Part shown: positions 58,582 through 64,000 of the stretch, piece after piece
How positions within the stretch are numbered: position 1 is the first letter of the stretch
Layout of the letters: each line of letters begins with the position of its first letter
Assembly: GCA_029204225.1 (NCBI GenBank)
Contig: CM055096.1
Coordinates: 76,545,021-76,609,020, forward strand
Direction: 5' to 3'
From: Diphasiastrum complanatum
Lineage: Eukaryota; Streptophyta; Lycopodiopsida; Lycopodiales; Lycopodiaceae
Length of the DNA stretch: 64,000 nt
Notes under the pieces: generated by a model
Told to the model about the DNA's origin: nothing
The model's input: the letters and a program-made list of their open reading frames with translations, nothing else
The model's database searches: none
Made by a program: the position numbers and the translations under genes

Positions 58582-59169
58582 ACCTTAACTAGCATAAATA
58601 AAAAGCATGGGAAATGGAAATAACAAGCAACCATAACAATAGCATAAGCAAGAGTGATTAGCAAATGAGGACGCTTGAGCTCTCAAAATGATAGAGTCTC
58701 CTCCTCTCTATTAAGCATGGAAATAGAGTACAAATGGTGCCTTTTTATAAAATGGGGAAGGCCCTTGCCCCAAAATTCTATTGGCTAATATTTACATTGA
58801 TCCTATCCATTCATCTTGGACCCAACTTAATCCAAGGGTCCACAAAAAGTACATTGAAATTCACAAGATTCATGTGAGTCCCAATTTGGACCCAACTCTA
58901 TAAAGTAATCTTCTAAGTTTAAAAATGACTTTGGGCCTCTAGTTTTATTTTAATTTAAAGGCCCAAGTCTATTCTATTTACAACTTAAGCTTGCGTGCTC
59001 ATTGGGCCATGGGCTTGCGCGCGCATGATGCCATGCCCTCGCAACACATTTTATTGGTCGATTTTATTTATTTACAATTCGTTGGGAATACCCCCAACAC
59101 CGATCAGGATCCATGTGTTGCAGGATCTTCTTCATTATAAGAAAAGACATGTTGCTAGGGTACCAAATC

Positions 59170-60628
59170 ATGTTCAACCTTCTTGGGTATAGCTTCCGCT
59201 ACTAACCATGTCACGTTGATCATGTTCACCCCATAAGTTATCGGCGTATCTAGGGTGTACCATTTTGGTGAAGATGTGTTGGGTTCTGTATATGATTCCA
59301 ACTGACATGCATGCCCCCCCAACCATACAGTCAACTGTGGCTAATGCTGCCATCCAATGCACAATATTAGTTTGAGAATTGTGATGACCTCCCTTGATTG
59401 GTCTCGGACGGTCAATACTATGGTCCTTGTAGAGGAATCATCATCAGCCTTGGGAGGTTTCATTGCCCAGGTGGTTAGATTTACTTTTATTGCTTGCTCT
59501 CTATTCTCGAAGGTGAGTTTTCTAGTCTCCTAATTGTGAACCACTTGCGTGACTCTCAACCAAGGTCTTCCTAGTAAGACTTGATAGGCAGAAGGAGACT
59601 CTAGAATTTCCCACCACAAGGTGATTAAATGACTTCAACTACACCTTTTGGTTTCACACAAGACTGATTAGCTAGTTTGATATCAAATCTTGCTTTCAGT
59701 CCCTATAAATCCCATTTTTCATATAAGGTAGTAGAGATCAAGTTGACTCCCGATCTCCCATCTATCACAGTGGCTTCGTCCTCGTATCTCTTTTGTTTGA
59801 TTGGCAGGGTGATGTTGTGTTGCTCACCCTCCCATGTTGTCCCAATATTGAGGATGTTGCTAGTTCCTTCGTAGACCACACAGTACAAGAGCTGCTTTGT
59901 TGTTGGTTCAGGTATTGAATTGATCCATTTTGCCAAAATGCTCTTTGCTTGTGGTGCACTCTACAGGAACTCTCCAAGGAATAAGTTCATTCTGCTAGTC
60001 AATAGACTTGTGAGAAATTCTGTTTGTGGAACTTCAGACTCTCCCATCTGGAATGGTAATTCTTGCTTGTGCAAGCAGTCATAAAGATCTATTGTTAATG
60101 GTGAGCCGACAGATGGTGCTGAAACTTCTGAGGCTTGAGGTTCTACTAGTTTTTCCTTGGCTTGTGCAGCTTCCTCTGCCTGGGCCTCCTATATTCAATG
60201 GCATATTCGTTGGTATTGTCATCCTTCTTCCCTTGCGTTAGGATATGGTCCTGCAGCCAAAGGGTGATCATATATACTGAAGAGGGTGGAGATGGTGCCA
60301 CTCCCTTTCATTTTTGGGCTCGCGTAACTACTAACATAGGGAATTGGGGATTTCTGTGGCACTCGCCTTGGAGCTGTTGTCTCTGCATCATGATCATATT
60401 TAGTCGTGCACTCGCTTTAGGTATTAATGGGCAATTCTTGTAGCAGTGCACGTATCCACACTCTTGGCAGAAGGGTGTGTATATGTCCTTATGAGGGCAT
60501 GCAACAATTCTATGCCCTTCTTCGCATCCATAGCAGCTATAAATTCTCCCACCTTGGAGCTGAGGTTTGGGTAGTGTATGGTCGCAAAGACGGTGGGGAT
60601 GGGAACCCGCACGCGGCCCGCAGTGATG
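59170..60628 (-). mobile_element. Ty3/gypsy fossil fragment: zinc knuckle and protease
   Basis: Minus strand: GRIYSCYGCEEGHRIVAC and CQECGYVHCYKNCP (about 60,560-60,440) are zinc knuckles. VIDGRSGVNLISTTLYEKW (about 59,765-59,705) fits the retropepsin-like active-site region. The left end (about 59,190-59,250) closely matches 6,225-6,285 of the gypsy at 5.0-7.4 kb, so they are one family. No RT here. Broken, old. Confidence 0.78.
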
Positions 60629-61582
60629 TGCCAGAATAATTTGTCACGAACAGCTATACAAATTATTTGTTGTGAATGATTCGCAAAGGGCTAGACTGAG
60701 CTCGACTGATAATCAATTTTGAATGATTCACGAAAGGCAAGACTAAATATTAGTCGTCAACAACTAGACTAATAATAACTCGCTAAGAACAGATTATCAA
60801 ATTGAGCAACAAGAGAATCAGACAGAATTCGACACAAATTTGAACACAGAACCAAAGAGTTGTTATCAGATTAAGTATAGCAAAATATACATGCCAATAA
60901 TGCGGTAGAACACAAGACAATACGAAATCGCGTGCTCTACAAAGCTAATTCAATCTGTAAAAGGAATGAACCTATTACTAACAATAAAAAATCAATGCGC
61001 AAGATATCTACTTCGTCTATCTCTGATAAGCTTATGATGCTATTATTTTACACACACTTATTCTATTGAATACGCAAGTGGTATTCAATATCTATACACA
61101 ATGTTACAGGTGTGTAGATGAAGAAAGTACAAAGTGGATGTGCTGTCTGTAGGAGATCGTGGTTGGCTGCTGTCATTGTCAAATCTGTTAGAACACTTGT
61201 ATGGGATGAGCGTGAAAAGGCCGCAACATCAGCCTCTAAAATAAACGTTGGTGAAGATGCGAAAAATGCGTCACTCTGACAAAATGCCTTAAGATTTGAA
61301 TTACAGGGTGTCTTCGCTTTTCTTAGGGCACCTTCGGCATTTTGTAAGGCAGTGTCATCTTTTTCGCCTGTCACAAAACATGTGTAAAAACACAATGTCA
61401 CGTTTTTTGCCTCTTTTTTTTCTGTGAGAATTTATTTGTATTTATGCAGACAGTGGCATTTTATTCGTCTGTCTTATTTTACATGTAAATATGCAGACTG
61501 TGCGACAACATGAGTAAAAATATAGCATGAATGGAGGCAGACTAAAATAGGATTTAGGAGAGTAGAGGAGATAAATCCAACA
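60629..61582 (-). repeat. 3' LTR of the copia at the right edge
   Basis: The minus strand begins TGTTGGATTT at 61,582, after a G-run purine tract. It contains GACAGGCGAAAAA and ACACTGC words like those in the LTR at 27.2-28.5 kb, and blocks shared with 37,080-37,655. The left end near TGTGCCAG at 60,629 is tentative. Confidence 0.75.
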
Positions 61583-63986
61583 CCCCCCCCCTTAATCTGG
61601 ATCCGTGAATGCCTTGATCTTCAGACTAAACAATGCACACAATTTGTTGTGTGTATTAACACTTAATGCTTTCATGAATATATCTACAACCATGTCATGC
61701 GTTCTGCAGTACGTAAAGCTCACCTCCTTGTTAAGAACCTTGCCCCTGATGTAGTTACTCCTAGAGTGAAATCTAGGGTTGGCCGATAAGACAATAGCAC
61801 TCTGATAATGGCAGGTGATGAAGGTTCTCCTGGAGCAATATCCTTGCCTTTGATGTCGACGAACTGATCCTCGATAAAGACTATATCCCGGCTATACAAG
61901 ATTTGCTGGGTATCAGGATCATACAACTTGTATGTATTATCAAATGAAGTATATCCAATCAGGATGGTCTTGAGAACTTGGAAGTCCAATTTCTTCCTCG
62001 TGTCTTATGGGATCTGCGCGTAGTCAACGCATCCAAACACTCTTAGATTCTTCACAGAAGGCTTAGAGCCTGTCCACACCTCATGGGGTGTCTTGCTTGA
62101 CAGAGCCTTGGTCGAACATCTGTTTTGGATGTAAGCTACAGTGGAGACAACTTCAGCCCAGAATCTCTTCATGCACTAGCATACATTTGGCTGATTCAAC
62201 CAGGGTACGATTCTTCCTCTCGGCTAAGCCATTAGACTGAGGACTATAAGGAGTGATGAATTGCTGCTCAATGCCTTGGCTTTCACAGTACTCCTTAAAC
62301 TCGATAGAGATATATTCTCCACCATTGTCTGACCTTAGAGCCTTGATCATCCGTCCAGTCTCATTTTCTGCATGCTCCTTGAAGATTCTGAAGCAGTTGA
62401 AGGCTTCTAATTTCTTCTTTATAAAGAACACCATAGTCCTTCTGAAAAATTCATCAATAAAAGTTATAAAATACTTTGCATCCTTCAGCGAAGGATTTTT
62501 CATCGGACGACAAATGTTTGAATGTACAATGTCTAACAATCCTCTAGCAATATGTTGATGGCTTGATTTAAATGGTTTCCTAGTCTGTTTACCAACTAGA
62601 TAGTCTTGACAAACAGGTAACTCGACTTTATCACAAGGATAGTTGAGATCAAGAACAATAGATTGTCTAGACATTTGTTGTACTGCAGCATGATTCAAGT
62701 GACCAAGTCTATAATGCCAAAGTAAACTTTTATTTGCATGAATAGAAGTACTGAGCACCTGACTAGAGGTAAAAAAAGCAATGACTTGATTTATACAAGT
62801 ATCCATGTCTCTTTTCGAGTGCTAGGATCTTGCCCGTCCTATCAACTACTTTGCACTGATCACATTCAAATTCTAGTCTATGTCCTAGATCCGTGATTCT
62901 GCTTACAGAGAGCAGATTTGTAGACAAATTTGGTACATACAGGACTTTAGAAAGTAGCCTAGATTGATCATTTGCAAAGCTTAATTTTGCAATACCTTCA
63001 CCTTTAATAGCTTGTGTGCTATTTTGTCGCGAAGGTGAACATATTTCTTGGTACTGTAAGTAAGTACTGTAAGTACTATAAGGTGTATAGGACTCGAAAC
63101 AGCCAATGAGGCTGGTCATGTGCTGAGTGGCTCCGAAATCCAAGAACCAAGAACTGTATCTGGATGCTTCTTGGTGGCCGATCATGAAGGCATCATGATC
63201 CGCTTCTTGAATAGGTTGTGGAACTTATGTAGCTGCATTTGCCACTTGATTCGACTGTCCCTTGCTGCTGTTCTTTGCTTGCAATATCCGATAGTCTTGA
63301 ATTTTGTGGTTGTTTCGCTTGCAGTATCTGCAAAACCACTTCTTCTTCGTCTACAGATTTGATTGTTCTTTGTGCTGTGCTAGTTTCTGGTATGGCTTTG
63401 ATTGCTTCAGGACTTTCTTCTTCTTCTACTTAGTCATGCTCTTGTTGGTGTATAAAGAGTGAAAATCAGCTGAGGAACTTGAGGCTTCGTTCCTCCGCGT
63501 GTCTTCCTACAACAACGTCATAGTAATGACTCTCGAAAGAGTCAATTCTGGATGTGTCGTGATAATCATCATCCAGCTGTCGTATGAGCTTGGCAAGCTT
63601 GTAAGCAGTTGTATCACTGCATCTTGCTCATCTATGACAGATCCGACAGCGGCCATTTGCCTTAGCAGGTTCTTGAATTGATTGATGTGATTCTGTAGGG
63701 AATCACCATTCGCCATCTTGAGGGAGTAAAATTTCTTCCTAAGATGTAGCTTGGAGGCTATATCTCGCACTTTGTATAGTGTCCTCAAAATGTTTCAGAC
63801 TTCTTTCGATGTTTGGGCCTCGGATACATGGCCGATCTGGGTATCCGTAATGTTGAGGATGATCAGCACAAAAGCCTTTCCATCCTTCAGCTTCCATTTG
63901 GCGATTGTTGCATCATCTGCTTCGGGTTTTCCTTCTACACTTGTAACAACATCATACGATTCTTTAGCCATTAGTACAGTTTTCAT
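61583..63986 (-). mobile_element. Ty1/copia fossil running off the right edge: gag, protease, integrase, RNase H tail
   Basis: Minus strand: gag at 63,986-63,507 (IAKWKLKDGKAFVLIILNI, LHLRKKFYSLKMANGDSL). Knuckle CRYCKRNNHKIQDY near 63,330. Protease at 63,185-62,763 (WFLDFGATQHMTS, NLLSVSRITDLG). Integrase at 62,806-62,153 (LWHYRLGHLNHAA, FIDEFFRRT, LRSDNGGEY, PYSPQSNGLAERKNRT) and its C-terminal part at 61,989-61,720. The tail of RNase H (KALS word) lies just before the purine tract. An RT region was not seen. The 5' end is outside the window. Broken, several breaks. Confidence 0.87.
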
Positions 63987-64000
63987 CTTAAATTTTTACA

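Larger units (their letters stand above)
52806..59099 (-). repeat. Gypsy 5' LTR split by a younger LTR element
   Basis: It starts TGTAAGGTCA beside the primer-binding site and ends CCCCCAACA at 59,099, so the minus strand begins TGTTGGGGGTATT. Excluding the element at 53,102-58,581 and its duplication, it is about 810 bp. The second LTR and the coding region are not in the window. Confidence 0.72.

Overview
The window is nuclear DNA of a land plant with a repeat-rich genome. Support: an intact spliced gene for the chloroplast sulfolipid enzyme SQD2, a SIP1-type trihelix transcription factor gene, and many Ty1/copia and Ty3/gypsy fossils whose primer-binding sites match plant initiator-Met tRNA (TGGTATCAGAGC type) or tRNA-Asp. 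A LINE-like relic has an architecture I associate with non-seed plants, so a fern, lycophyte or bryophyte is possible; this is a weak inference. No bacterial or organellar genes, CRISPR arrays, rRNA or tRNA genes were seen.

Layout. 1-13 kb: a fossil cemetery with a minus-strand copia (1.2-5.0 kb), a minus-strand gypsy gag-to-RT piece (5.0-7.4 kb), a plus-strand gypsy piece carrying zinc knuckle, RT, RNase H and integrase (7.6-10.3 kb), and two related 24-25 bp minisatellites (about 0.72-1.1 and 10.6-11.07 kb). 13.4-25.2 kb: one copia bracketed by a perfect 5-bp target-site duplication. Its parts lie on both strands, and a younger, nearly complete copia (15.5-20.96 kb) is nested in it. 25.4-28.5 kb: plus-strand copia RT/RNase H followed by an LTR that is itself followed by a primer-binding site.

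30.4-34.1 kb: SQD2, 11 exons with GT-AG introns and a continuous 542-residue frame. 35.6-38.7 kb: small copia pieces and an LTR inserted in a copia protease. 39.9-41.7 kb: a LINE relic with an N-terminal C2H2-type finger and a C-terminal CCHC plus nuclease-like region, lacking the RT core. 41.7-47.3 kb: no gene recognised. 47.3-48.4 kb: trihelix gene on the minus strand, with six degenerate repeats of about 155 bp upstream.

51-64 kb: a second retroelement cluster. A gypsy LTR (tRNA-Asp primer site) is split by a young non-autonomous LTR element (53.1-58.6 kb) whose interior has zinc knuckles and two diverged copies of an unfamiliar segment. Then come a gypsy gag/protease piece and a copia that runs off the right edge.

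The two host genes are the only likely functional genes. They show no evident functional link: one makes the thylakoid lipid sulfoquinovosyldiacylglycerol and the other is a DNA-binding regulator. By rough LTR divergence counted by eye, the relative ages are about 2-2.5% for the 53.1-58.6 kb element, about 4% for the nested copia, and about 10% for its host copia.
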